Shown here: one piece after another, positions 1-13,633 of the stretch | Layout of the letters: each line of letters starts with the position of its first letter | Numbering within the stretch: the stretch's first letter is position 1 | NCBI GenBank assembly: GCA_018701175.1 | Contig: JABIWF010000009.1 | Location: 1-33,419, forward strand | Reading direction: 5' to 3' | Source: Methanobacteriota archaeon | GTDB taxonomy: Archaea; Thermoplasmatota; Poseidoniia; Poseidoniales; Poseidoniaceae | Length of the DNA stretch: 33,419 bases | Notes under the pieces: generated by a model | The model's input: only the letters and a program-made list of their open reading frames with translations | What the model was told of the DNA's origin: nothing | Databases searched by the model: none | Translations under genes and position numbers: made by a program

Positions 1-3000
1 ACGGTGCAGGATTCATTTTCACGATGTATCTCGCTGACCACCTCGGCGGCGGACCTGCTGTTCGTCAGTTGGTTCAGGATTCGGCAACCGGCGGACTTGG
101 TGTCGAAAATTTGGCCATCTCCCCAGTAAGCGGGCAGAGCGGAAAAGTCGGCAGGACAATGGGGCAAATCTTTGCGAATTTTTCAATAGCTGCGGTTCTT
201 GACTCAGACCAGGGCATCTACGGTTTCTCCAACTTGGATTTGACTCCAACTTGTTCGTCTGGATCTTTTTGTCGCGTTCAGCCTGCAGACACCAACAGCA
301 ACTGGGCGGGACCGTGGTCCTCTACCGGCCATTCAGTTGAAGGCTGGGGTATCCGTGCCTTCCAGTTCACCCCTGGTGCGTCCTCTCCAGCCCCTCTTAC
401 CATGCGATTGACTGCTGATGTAAGTCAGTTTGATGGCGTGGTGGTCTCGAAGGCTACGGCGGACGGATTGTGGTCTGTAACCGACTTGGACTTCCAAAAC
501 AACGTAGCAACAGCCTTGATACCCGGATTTGGCAATCTCACCGACGAAGTTTGGGCCATCACTTGGTATGCCAGCAGTGTTGCTGATTGTGACTACACCT
601 CATGTGGGCCGTCGTATCCACAAGGTACAGTCGATATTGAAGCTGCTAGAATTACATCACCAGCATCACTGACCCTCAACAACACTGTACTGGGTGACCG
701 AGATGGAGATGGAGCATCGGATACAGCCCAAATTAACTACCAAGTCTTCTCAAACGCTTTCTTTGAAGATTTAGATGTCACCACAAAGGTCCTCGACAGC
801 AGCGGGGTAGTCATCGATACCCAAACGAAGCGAGTATCAGCTGGTGGTGGCGTTGCTACCGAAGAAAGCATCTGGTTCACAGCCCCTAAGAGTTCTCAAT
901 TCACCTTCGAGATGGAAATGAAGGATATGATTGGCACAACCGTCGACACACTGTCTACATCACCGCAGATTCTCGATAACATGAGACCAACAGCGAATGG
1001 AACGGTTGCACCGAATGAGTCTCAGACATGGGAGAATGTCCAATTCTCTGGCGACGGTTTTGATGCATGGGGCATCTCTTTCGACAACAACTCACTCCCC
1101 TACTCGGACTCTCCAGTTGCATACGCTTGGGACTTTGGTGACGGAACAACATCCGGCCTCAAGTCTCCGCTTCGCTCGTACAAAGACCTCGGGCTCTACA
1201 ACGCAACACTTCGAGTTGAAGACCAAGGCGGCTCATGGTCTGATGTGGATATCTTGCAATTGAACATCACCGACTCTTCTCCACCAGTGCCAATCATCAC
1301 AGTGAACAGTGTTGTCATTGAAGATCAAGTGTCGATTCTTACCGAACAACTGATTTTGTTTTCTGCCTCTCTCACTTATGACAATGTCCCAACTCAGAAC
1401 TTGACGTTTGAATGGAATTGGGGCGATGGAGACATTGACAGCGGTGTAGGCCTCTTCCAAGCGCCGCACGAATGGGGTGACATCAACGGCGTGAATGCAT
1501 CTTACGATCTCACTCTGACCGTTTTTGACGGTATTAACACGGGTGTAAAGAGCATCGAAGTTATTGTCAACAACAGAATCCCTTACCAAATATTTACCGA
1601 GAATCTCTCGACCTCAACATACAACTCTATCGTCATGCCAGATGTCTTCAAAGATGACGATGGGAGCATTGTGGCATACTCATGGTTCTTCCCCGATGGA
1701 GTTAATCTCGGTGGTGGCGTGACCGACCGTAGTGACGATTTCACACAAACTACATCCTCTCAGCCGAATCCAATGCCGTCATGGGATACTCCTGGATTCA
1801 AAACAGCCGAACTAACCGTTACCGATGACGACGGAAGTTCCGTTTCTACCACGCTTTCGATTCGAGTGCTGAATCAGAATCCTGTTGCTGATTTCGTCGT
1901 CAAAACGACAAGCTCCGGCACTTCGCTTATTGATTTCCGAGTCGAAGATGGCCAGGTTGAGACGCCTTACACTTTCGATGGTCGTGATTCCTTTGACCCA
2001 GACGGTACGGTCGGTGATTCCAGCGATTTGACATACAATTGGATTTTCTCTGATGACGGCACTTCTGGCTCTAGTCCACAAGTGACTCACACGTTTTCAC
2101 AACCCGGTACTCACACGGTGACATTGGTTGTCACTGATGAACTGGATGCTGTAAGCGTAGCACGTATCTTGACCGTTCAAATTGCAAATCCTCTACCAAT
2201 CATTTCCGTTCAGATTCTTGATGCATGGTACAATGAGGAGCAGATGACCGACTCCAGTTCTCTGCCAGAGATTACTGATTTGGAATGGTCTCGAACTTTT
2301 AACGAAGCAGATGATACATTCGCAGCCCCTCATGCTCTGTTGTATTTTGACTCCGATGGCACTCGCGATGGAGATCAGTCCTTTGAAGGTAAATATGTTC
2401 CATTGGATAGCAATTCTCCAGATTGGAACGGAATTGTGCAATACACATGGGATTTCGGCGACGGTTCGCCTTTGAATTCGGAACCTACACCTTGGCATTC
2501 GTATTCTCTGCCCGGGGAGTATATCGTTTCACTTACAGTCCGTGACGCGTTTGGTACAGGGGATGTGTCACGTTCTCTCTTCACGGTTGTTGTCGATCAC
2601 CCGCCAATAATTCATGATATCTTCATCCAAGACGAAATCATCGTTTCGGACTCGTATTCGGTCAGTGCGAACATCTCCGACCTTGAATCTGATTTGGGGA
2701 TTGCAGTATACCGTGACACCAATGTCAATGATGGTTCCATTTCGGACCGAGACGAGACGCTTAGCCCTGATCTCATTATTCGCTGGGATATCGACATAGA
2801 GGTAGATGCGAATGAAAACGGTAATCCTGCTGACGATTGGATAGACCCTATCGCCGGCTCTGAAAGCCGAATCTCAGGTTCATGGGACGAAGTAGGAATC
2901 TACACTGTTCGATTAGAAGTGTGCGACAGCGTTGGAATCTGTGATACGATGGATCTTGAAATCGAAGTCAGTCCTGAACCTTCTGATCCACCATCTCTCT

Positions 3001-3305
3001 CTGACTTCAGTGTGGACGATTGGAAGAGTTGGTTGGCCGATGCTGGGTCCGACTTAGCGACCCTAGTGGCTCTCATTTCAGTGGCTCTTATTCTCGGATG
3101 GCTCGTCATGCGAGAACCATCGGACCTCGAAGACGAGGCAAAGCAGGCTGCGGAAGCATACTCCGATGTGGAACACGTCGAAAGTCAAGGTGGACTACTC
3201 GGCATGGACCATCACACACCTCCACCCGCGCCCGGCATTCTCTCCAAAGACGAGCGTAGAAGTGACGACAGTGGATATGTTCGACCTCTTCGCCGTAGAA
3301 GTTGA
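1..3305 (+). CDS. PKD-repeat surface protein, C-terminally anchored (5' end outside window)
   Basis: The reading frame is already open at base 3, so the first ATG (24) is probably internal and the true start lies upstream. Residues below count from that ATG. Residues 1-60 (YLADHLGG, then an amphipathic stretch) resemble the helical region that follows the active site in secreted gluzincin metallopeptidases; any HExxH would lie outside the window. A calcium-type loop DRDGDG is at 225-230. PKD/Ig-like repeats follow, each with a W-x-F/W-G/S-D core: about 325-417 (AWDFGDG), 425-520 (WNWGDGD), 522-617, 625-720 and 725-860 (WDFGDGS). A sixth, diverged one spans 865-985. One membrane segment is at about 1010-1030, followed by a charged cytoplasmic tail. 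This is an extracellular protein held by its C-terminus, perhaps an adhesin or a cell-surface protease. The PKD repeats are clear; the protease part is a guess. Confidence 0.8.
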   Translation, partial: GAGFIFTMYLADHLGGGPAVRQLVQDSATGGLGVENLAISPVSGQSGKVGRTMGQIFANFSIAAVLDSDQGIYGFSNLDLTPTCSSGSFCRVQPADTNSNWAGPWSSTGHSVEGWGIRAFQFTPGASSPAPLTMRLTADVSQFDGVVVSKATADGLWSVTDLDFQNNVATALIPGFGNLTDEVWAITWYASSVADCDYTSCGPSYPQGTVDIEAARITSPASLTLNNTVLGDRDGDGASDTAQINYQVFSNAFFEDLDVTTKVLDSSGVVIDTQTKRVSAGGGVATEESIWFTAPKSSQFTFEMEMKDMIGTTVDTLSTSPQILDNMRPTANGTVAPNESQTWENVQFSGDGFDAWGISFDNNSLPYSDSPVAYAWDFGDGTTSGLKSPLRSYKDLGLYNATLRVEDQGGSWSDVDILQLNITDSSPPVPIITVNSVVIEDQVSILTEQLILFSASLTYDNVPTQNLTFEWNWGDGDIDSGVGLFQAPHEWGDINGVNASYDLTLTVFDGINTGVKSIEVIVNNRIPYQIFTENLSTSTYNSIVMPDVFKDDDGSIVAYSWFFPDGVNLGGGVTDRSDDFTQTTSSQPNPMPSWDTPGFKTAELTVTDDDGSSVSTTLSIRVLNQNPVADFVVKTTSSGTSLIDFRVEDGQVETPYTFDGRDSFDPDGTVGDSSDLTYNWIFSDDGTSGSSPQVTHTFSQPGTHTVTLVVTDELDAVSVARILTVQIANPLPIISVQILDAWYNEEQMTDSSSLPEITDLEWSRTFNEADDTFAAPHALLYFDSDGTRDGDQSFEGKYVPLDSNSPDWNGIVQYTWDFGDGSPLNSEPTPWHSYSLPGEYIVSLTVRDAFGTGDVSRSLFTVVVDHPPIIHDIFIQDEIIVSDSYSVSANISDLESDLGIAVYRDTNVNDGSISDRDETLSPDLIIRWDIDIEVDANENGNPADDWIDPIAGSESRISGSWDEVGIYTVRLEVCDSVGICDTMDLEIEVSPEPSDPPSLSDFSVDDWKSWLADAGSDLATLVALISVALILGWLVMREPSDLEDEAKQAAEAYSDVEHVESQGGLLGMDHHTPPPAPGILSKDERRSDDSGYVRPLRRRS

Positions 3306-3353
3306 CCGTTAGTTTGTATAACCTCCTCGCATTGCAGTAACTGAGGGGAGTCC

Positions 3354-4499
3354 ATGTCAACACATTTTCGAGTTGGTTCTATCACTTTGACCCTCCTCCT
3401 ACCCCTGTTTTTGGTCGCTCTCTCCTCGCCTTTGACAGCCCAAGCCCAAGCTGCTGATGCGTGCTCAGGTGACACAACTCCTGTTGCATGGAACGAGACA
3501 GTTCAACGCAAATCACTTGTGCCGCATCATAACAATATGTGGTGGGACGGATTCTTTTACGACGACGAGATGTACATGCAGGAAGGTGGGGGAGAAGTCC
3601 CGAGCCAGTCTTTAGATGAGCGGTATAACCCTGATTTGAGTCCAGAAGAACCATGGATGTACGACACGTATTACACTCCGCGACTCGACCCACTAGAGGT
3701 GAATCATTTCACTACCATGCTCATTGGAAACGACAGCGTAGGAGCATTGAGGGTCAACCTTTCCGCTGATTACCGGACCACGGTTTGCATCACACTGCAA
3801 GACACGAATTTTAACCCAGTAAATGCCGATGTGTATCTCCTAACTACTGAAGAATATTCGGATTATCAAGAATCTTACTACAGCTCACACCAAGACGATC
3901 GATGGTTCTACGACGAAGACATTCAGGATTCATTGTCCGATATACCTCCGGAGTGGAGGAGTTTCAATTTCCTCGGATGGAAGTCATATCGCGATTCTCA
4001 TGAATACGAAAAAACCTCCGAGGTTAATTTTGCTTTGAACCTTGATGGTCCCGAAATCTACTCCTCACTCTTCACAGGAACAAACTGGCAAGACTTCTAC
4101 ATCGTTGTTGATACATGGGACAATGTGCATGACTTTGATGCTGAAGCACCAGATACAATTGTGGCTGCCGACATCACCATCATCACTACAGAACGAAGTT
4201 TGATTCTGCCTCCGTATACAGTTGCCATCGTCTTCCTTGTTGGCTTCTTGGGCACGCTCGTCATTCCATTTGTCCTTAACGCTCGCTACATGAAGGCTGG
4301 TCTCATGCAAACTGAACAGGTGCAAAGCATCGTTCCTTCGCTGAGTACTCCTATGCAGCATCCAGGTGATTGGCAAGAATCGCAGCAGACGCCTAAGGAG
4401 TTGCAAGAGCCAGTGCCAATACCCGGTACAACAACTCCTCAGGGTATTCAAACAGACGAATCATTAGAGACGATTTCCACGCCGTTCGAACAAACATGA
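3354..4499 (+). CDS. Exported single-pass membrane protein of unknown function
   Basis: The 381-residue product begins with a strong signal peptide (basic start, Leu-rich core LTLLLPLFLVAL, then an Ala-rich cleavage region near residue 34). The exterior part, about 35-280, is unusually rich in Tyr, Asp and Trp. One membrane helix lies at about 286-308 (AIVFLVGFLGTLVIPFVL), followed by a Gln/Pro/Thr-rich cytoplasmic tail to 381. I recognise no family. It lies 48 bases after the PKD protein on the same strand and shares its topology (outside N-terminus, C-terminal anchor, soluble tail), so the two may be co-expressed envelope proteins. A GAGGGGAG stretch upstream of the ATG can serve as ribosome binding site. 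The gene is certain; the function is not known. Confidence 0.75.
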   Translation: MSTHFRVGSITLTLLLPLFLVALSSPLTAQAQAADACSGDTTPVAWNETVQRKSLVPHHNNMWWDGFFYDDEMYMQEGGGEVPSQSLDERYNPDLSPEEPWMYDTYYTPRLDPLEVNHFTTMLIGNDSVGALRVNLSADYRTTVCITLQDTNFNPVNADVYLLTTEEYSDYQESYYSSHQDDRWFYDEDIQDSLSDIPPEWRSFNFLGWKSYRDSHEYEKTSEVNFALNLDGPEIYSSLFTGTNWQDFYIVVDTWDNVHDFDAEAPDTIVAADITIITTERSLILPPYTVAIVFLVGFLGTLVIPFVLNARYMKAGLMQTEQVQSIVPSLSTPMQHPGDWQESQQTPKELQEPVPIPGTTTPQGIQTDESLETISTPFEQT

Positions 4500-4538
4500 A
4501 ACGCCAAAGAAGGCACTCAGAAGGGCCTGTGAGCGACT

Positions 4539-5339
4539 TCAGTACTCAAGGAGTCTCCAAGCATCTTGGAGGTCACGAACGTTAACTAGGCCCTTGTCAG
4601 AGAGTCGGAACTCGTCTCGCATGGTTGCGTATACCATTTCTTGACCAAGGGTGGGTGCGTGGAGTCGAGCCCAGTCTCCGCCGTTGCCGAGTGCCATGAG
4701 GCTGTACAGAGGGGATTCTTGAGTTGAGAGGGTGTTTGCTGCATCGATGAGTTGCAAAGCGTCTTGATGGTCATTTACGGTGCTGCAGTACTTGAAAATA
4801 TCACCGCTGTCGCCGTTTTCAGAAACCATTGTGATGATTTCTTCTGCGCTTGGAGTTCCTTCTACATCATGCTGGGAGGCAATGATTTTGCAACTTGCAG
4901 ACTTTGCAGCTTCTGAGAGTGCTTTGCGTGCTTTCGAATCAATGGAAAGTTCGAGATCAATCCAGGCGACGCTCGAGCCGATGGCTTGTTCTAGGATTTC
5001 TATGCGTTGTTCCTCGTTACCGGGGAAATGACCGCCTTCACGAACTGGGCGAACTGCGAAAACTACAGGGAGTGAAATTCCTTCTTTCAATGCCGCAATA
5101 GATTCAACCACTTCGAGTTCTGAAACATCGGCTACTGCCCAGTCATTGACTGGAGGCATGGTGGATGTGCGGTTTCCTTCTTCGTCTTCGACGACGGTTG
5201 CTTGCGGCTTGGTAAGGTAGAGCCGGTCAAATCGAACTTCGACCATATCTGCGCCGTATAATCCGGCACGAGCGGCTTCGTCAACCATTGCTTTGACGGT
5301 TGTTTCTTCGAGAGAGACGCATATCTTCGGGTTGGGCAT
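4539..5339 (-). CDS. aroD: Type I 3-dehydroquinate dehydratase
   Basis: This enzyme dehydrates 3-dehydroquinate to 3-dehydroshikimate in aromatic amino acid synthesis, through a Schiff-base lysine. The 266-residue protein has the ordered class I motifs: VEVRFD (E34, R36), AVRPVREGG (R97, E101), SQHDVEGTP with the general base H157, FKYCS with the Schiff-base K183, and a C-terminal GNGGDWAR (R225) followed by Q233. An acidic insertion after residue 48 (VVEDEEGNRT) makes it slightly longer than the usual 220-255. The ATG at 5339 is the only usable start: the frame stays open upstream, in a Lys-rich stretch, but has no ATG/GTG/TTG before a stop. No other shikimate gene is in the window. It is divergent from gyrB and convergent with the exported protein, 39 bases away. 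Confidence 0.92.
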   Translation of the reverse strand: MPNPKICVSLEETTVKAMVDEAARAGLYGADMVEVRFDRLYLTKPQATVVEDEEGNRTSTMPPVNDWAVADVSELEVVESIAALKEGISLPVVFAVRPVREGGHFPGNEEQRIEILEQAIGSSVAWIDLELSIDSKARKALSEAAKSASCKIIASQHDVEGTPSAEEIITMVSENGDSGDIFKYCSTVNDHQDALQLIDAANTLSTQESPLYSLMALGNGGDWARLHAPTLGQEMVYATMRDEFRLSDKGLVNVRDLQDAWRLLEY

Positions 5340-5570
5340 GCTTTCGGCGACTTTGGCTGGCTTCTTAACGCTCTCGCTTGTTCGATGTTGAAGAACACGT
5401 TTGATTTTGTCTTTTTTTGGACGCTCGAAATGTTTTTTTTTTAGAAAATTTTGTTGCTTGAATTACGTAGTTGTGAGTTGTTTCCGATGCCGTTTTTGGT
5501 AGCCCGCGAATGTCCTTTTGCACTACCTTTATACCCCCTCGACACAGGGTATGGTTGTAGAGGGGAGTGA

Positions 5571-10401
<4,831 letters not shown>

Positions 10402-10412
10402 TTTTCTTTCAG
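10402..10412 (+). terminator. Possible T-rich terminator after gyrA
   Basis: TTTTCTTTC directly follows the gyrA stop codon, without a preceding hairpin. Archaeal transcription can end on such tracts. The evidence is weak. Confidence 0.3.
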
Positions 10413-10454
10413 CCGACGCATTGAAACATGATTCCATGGTGACTCGTCATGCAC

Positions 10455-10470
10455 CGGCCCAAGTCGGCCG
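10455..10470 (+). promoter_or_regulatory. Small GC-rich hairpin upstream of the LeuA-like gene
   Basis: CGGCC, a six-base loop and GGCCG form a perfect five-base-pair stem, 16 bases before the ATG at 10486. There is no T-run after it, so it is more likely leader structure than a terminator. Its function is unknown. Confidence 0.3.
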
Positions 10471-10485
10471 TTGCGGTGATGTTCA

Positions 10486-11742
10486 ATGGACGAGCGCTCT
10501 TTGATTTATGATTGGAACACAGTAGACTACGATTTGAAGAGAAACCCTGCGAATCATCCGCACGGTGTATGGTTCGATGACGAGACTCTTCGAGACGGAT
10601 TACAAAGCCCAAGTGCCCGGAATCCAACCATTGAACAAAAAATTGAACTGTTAACTTTCATGGAAACTTTAGGTCTGCAAAAAGTTGATCTTGGGCTTCC
10701 AGGAGCTGGTCCTTTTCACTTGGAACACATTGATGCCATGCTTTCTCACATCACTGAGAACGATTATCAAATCCGACCTGGAGCGGCAGTTCGCACTCTC
10801 ATGAACGACATCGAACCTCTGGTTGAGTTGCAAGCAAAACACGGAATACCCATACAAGCCAGTGCATTCCTCGGAACAAGCCCCATTCGACAATACACCG
10901 AAGGTTGGACAATGGAAAAACTCGTTTCTACTATGGAAAAAGCCGTATCATTCGCCGTCGATAACGATGTGCCAGTGATGTTTGTTACCGAAGACACCAC
11001 GCGCTCCAAGCCAGAGGATGTCAAACTCATTTATCAGCGGGCTATGGAACTCGGTGCCCGACGTTTGTGCATTTGTGATACATGTGGACACGTCACTCCG
11101 AACGGTGTTAAACAACTGCTCCAATTTATCGATGAAGAAGTCATCAAAGACTCAGGATACAAGCGGTCTGAAATTGAAGTCAACTGGCACGGCCACCAAG
11201 ACAGAGGTCTTGGCGTGGCAAACAACATCGCTGCAGTGGAAGCCGGAGCAGATGTCATTCATGGCACTGCTCTTGGTGTCGGTGAGCGGGCAGGTAACGC
11301 TCCGCTTGACCAAACACTCGTCAATTTGAAACTGCTTGGAGTGATTGACAACGACTTGACTCAACTCGACGCATACATGCAAAAAGCAAACGAGTACATC
11401 GAAGTCCCACTCCCTCGGAATTATCCGGTGTTTGGCATGGACGCTTTTGAGACCGGAACAGGTGTTCACGCATCTGCTGTCATCAAAGCAATGAAGAAAG
11501 GCGACAACTGGCTTGCAGACCGCGTATATTCTGGAGTTCCTGCTGGAGATTTTGGCCTAAAGCAAGTGATCCGAATCGGTCACATGGCTGGCCGTTCAAA
11601 CATCATTTGGTGGCTCGAACAAAATGGGTATGAAGCATCGGATGACTTGGTCGCACATGTGTTTGAAGTTGCAAAGAGTCAGCGTCGTAACATGGAAGAG
11701 CAAGAGGTCAAAGATACCGTTGAGTCGTTCCTCAATGCTTGA
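10486..11742 (+). CDS. LeuA/HMGL-family acyl-CoA:2-oxoacid acyltransferase (2-isopropylmalate synthase-like)
   Basis: Members condense acetyl-CoA with a 2-oxoacid (isopropylmalate, citramalate or homocitrate synthase) or cleave HMG-CoA. The TIM-barrel motif DETLRDG (D32, R36, D37) lies at the N-terminus. The metal ligands are in WHGHQDRG (H235, H237) and GERAGNAPLD. The LeuA-type linker domain follows (FETGTGVHASA, GHMAGRSNIIWWL). At 418 residues it ends after the linker and lacks the C-terminal allosteric domain of leucine-feedback LeuA (about 510), so it should not respond to leucine. The QSPSARNP sequence after the first motif is unlike canonical GEQ-type LeuA, so the exact substrate cannot be set from sequence. 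It follows gyrA by 84 bases and ends directly against the next gene on the opposite strand. Confidence 0.8.
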   Translation: MDERSLIYDWNTVDYDLKRNPANHPHGVWFDDETLRDGLQSPSARNPTIEQKIELLTFMETLGLQKVDLGLPGAGPFHLEHIDAMLSHITENDYQIRPGAAVRTLMNDIEPLVELQAKHGIPIQASAFLGTSPIRQYTEGWTMEKLVSTMEKAVSFAVDNDVPVMFVTEDTTRSKPEDVKLIYQRAMELGARRLCICDTCGHVTPNGVKQLLQFIDEEVIKDSGYKRSEIEVNWHGHQDRGLGVANNIAAVEAGADVIHGTALGVGERAGNAPLDQTLVNLKLLGVIDNDLTQLDAYMQKANEYIEVPLPRNYPVFGMDAFETGTGVHASAVIKAMKKGDNWLADRVYSGVPAGDFGLKQVIRIGHMAGRSNIIWWLEQNGYEASDDLVAHVFEVAKSQRRNMEEQEVKDTVESFLNA

Positions 11743-13074
11743 TTAGGCTTCGGCTTCTTCTTCATTGTCGGTGAATGTGTCGCCTTGTGCGGCATTGATT
11801 TCCTTCGTGATGGTCCACTCTGAATCTACGCTTCCGCCACTCCAGTCGCCTTCGACAGCGACTTCGTCAACATCCTGTTCTTCTCTCCATACGGCTTCTC
11901 CTTGAGATCCGCACACAAGGAATCTGCCGTTGGTATCGATTTGGTCGCTGAGTAATTTGAGGTGCTTCGAGATAGGTAAGAAATGTCCAACCGGCATACC
12001 TGCAGCTGTGAACGGATTGGTTGCTGCACCGATCAGCAATCCGTCTTCCGGGGCGACGACATCTACCGTAATGCCAGGTGTTCCGGGATCAGATATCGTT
12101 GCAATCACTTCACCTTCTCGCATGACTGAGCCTGCTGAAACGAACATGTCGAGTAGACCTCCTTCACCAGATCTGAGCCAATGCGAGCCACTTGCGAGCA
12201 TTCGGAAGCGAGGCCGTAATGGGTTTCCGTCAATCATACGGAACGAGCGTAAGACGTTCAGTACGCCGTGCATTGCGACTTTAACAGACTCGTGATCGAG
12301 TACATTTGCCCCACCGCCTTCGTAGGTTACTACAGGTATGTCTTGTGCAATGGCTGCTTTTCTGAGCGAACCAGAGGGTGGTTTTGAATCGAGAATGATT
12401 TCAATCCCAAATGCCTTTGCAAGAATGTTTGAGCCTGCATGAGCGAGGTTCGCTCTGATTTGTGGCATGTTCGACCTCCCTTTTCCAGCACTGTGCAAAT
12501 CAACGATGGCATCAGCATCCGAGAACAAGTATTTCCATGTCTGCGCTGCGACTCTTTTGGTTGTCGAACCCTTTGGGTCACCGGGGAAGTTACGGTTGAG
12601 ATCACGACCATCAGGAAAATATCTCGATTTGGACCTGTATCCTGGGAGGTTTACAATCGGCACAATCCGAATCGTGCCTGCCAGTTTTGTTGGGTCGAGT
12701 GGCTTCCCTTCATCGGTGAACGCGTTTGAGAGTAGATGGGTACAGGTCGAAGGGCCTGTGAGTTCATCACCGTGAACGCCTCCAAGAATGGTAATTGTCG
12801 GGCCAGGGCGCTTTCCATGGAGGATTGTAACAGGTATCGGCCATGAATCGCCGAGGTCGGTTTCCAAAAGCGGAAGGTGTACTGTTCGCATAGTCCCAGG
12901 TTTGATGATTTTACGATAGAATCGAGTGTTACTCCATTTCGCACTTCTGTCCCACTCCGGTCGGTCTTCCGATTTGTGAGCAGCCATGGCTTCCTGAATC
13001 GCATTTCTGCGTCTTCGTGGCAGTTCATGCGCCACACGAATCTTAGCTTTCGCCTTGCGCTTCTTACCTGCCAT
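11743..13074 (-). CDS. Succinylglutamate desuccinylase/aspartoacylase-family zinc hydrolase (M14-like)
   Basis: This is a carboxypeptidase-like hydrolase of the AstE/AspA group. Zinc ligands are H101 and E104 in GGVHGDE and H194 in DLHSAGKG. RDLNRNFPG (about 157-165) is the substrate-binding arginine motif, and E252 in TYEGGG is the likely catalytic glutamate. After the catalytic domain come a beta-rich segment like the barrel of such proteins (about 295-370, with GLLDMFVSAGSVMREGEVI resembling a lipoyl-type hammerhead) and an acidic tail. The N-terminal 40 residues are very basic. At 443 residues it is longer than bacterial AspA or AstE (about 320). Substrate unknown. Its stop codon touches the stop of the LeuA-like gene with no gap. 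A GAGGTGGTGA site precedes the ATG by about 13 bases. Confidence 0.82.
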   Translation of the reverse strand: MAGKKRKAKAKIRVAHELPRRRRNAIQEAMAAHKSEDRPEWDRSAKWSNTRFYRKIIKPGTMRTVHLPLLETDLGDSWPIPVTILHGKRPGPTITILGGVHGDELTGPSTCTHLLSNAFTDEGKPLDPTKLAGTIRIVPIVNLPGYRSKSRYFPDGRDLNRNFPGDPKGSTTKRVAAQTWKYLFSDADAIVDLHSAGKGRSNMPQIRANLAHAGSNILAKAFGIEIILDSKPPSGSLRKAAIAQDIPVVTYEGGGANVLDHESVKVAMHGVLNVLRSFRMIDGNPLRPRFRMLASGSHWLRSGEGGLLDMFVSAGSVMREGEVIATISDPGTPGITVDVVAPEDGLLIGAATNPFTAAGMPVGHFLPISKHLKLLSDQIDTNGRFLVCGSQGEAVWREEQDVDEVAVEGDWSGGSVDSEWTITKEINAAQGDTFTDNEEEAEA

Positions 13075-13106
13075 GGTCTCTGCATACTCACCACCTCAAT
13101 AAGAAT

Positions 13107-13120
13107 GCGTATATGTTTAC
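13107..13120. promoter_or_regulatory. Shared TATA-like element between divergent genes
   Basis: GCGTATATGTTTAC lies in the 67-base gap between the M14-like hydrolase (minus) and the thioesterase (plus). Read either way it contains a TATA-like core. It is placed to give a start near 13140 on plus (nearly leaderless at GTG 13142) and near 13085 on minus. Confidence 0.4.
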
Positions 13121-13141
13121 ACCTGTAGGCAAAGAAAACAA

Positions 13142-13633
13142 GTGCTTCCCGGTCTTACCGAGGGTATGGAAGAGATAGGTGTCCAACGCCAATACGCTCC
13201 AAATTCGATTTGCTTTGGTTGCGGACCTTCCAACCAAAAAGGGTTACGAATTAACAGCGTTCGAATAGAGAACGGCCTTTCTCTTGAATTCTTGCCAGAA
13301 AACCACCATCAAGCCTTCCCGGGTATGATTAACGGCGGGATCATTGGAACTCTCTTGGATTGCCACGGCAATTGGACTGCGGCAGTCGCATTGATGGATG
13401 CACAGGATTTGGATGAACCGCCATGTACTGTAACTGCTTCGTACAGCGTTAAACTTCGAAGACCTACCCCTTTGAACGTCCCACTGAAAGTCACCAGCCA
13501 AGTCAAAGAGTTGAGCGAAGACCGTGCTGAAATCGAATTATTGTTGGAGGCAAACGGCAAAGTTTGTGCCACAGGCAGCGGCTTGTTCGTGGCGGTAAAA
13601 GAGGGCCATCCCGCCTATCATCGATGGAGTTGA
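13142..13633 (+). CDS. PaaI-type hotdog-fold thioesterase
   Basis: This is a likely acyl-CoA thioesterase of about 155-163 residues, the usual size for this fold. Seen: the N-terminal CFGCGPSNQKGLRI signature (CFxCG, then N and GL), the hot-dog helix with GMINGGIIGTLLDCHG carrying the putative catalytic Asp, and the strands TASYSVKLRRPTP and ATGSGLFVAV. Two starts are possible. GTG 13142 fits a leaderless message from the TATA-like box just upstream. ATG 13166 gives a 155-residue protein beginning nearer the conserved part. The substrate is unknown. The end overlaps the next gene by ten bases (ATG 13624, stop ending at 13633), so the two are probably translated together. Confidence 0.82.
   Translation: MLPGLTEGMEEIGVQRQYAPNSICFGCGPSNQKGLRINSVRIENGLSLEFLPENHHQAFPGMINGGIIGTLLDCHGNWTAAVALMDAQDLDEPPCTVTASYSVKLRRPTPLNVPLKVTSQVKELSEDRAEIELLLEANGKVCATGSGLFVAVKEGHPAYHRWS

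Noticed and set aside
10486-11742. Assignment as leucine-regulated 2-isopropylmalate synthase
   Set aside because: The C-terminal regulatory domain is absent and the substrate-site residues differ, so only the broader family is supported.
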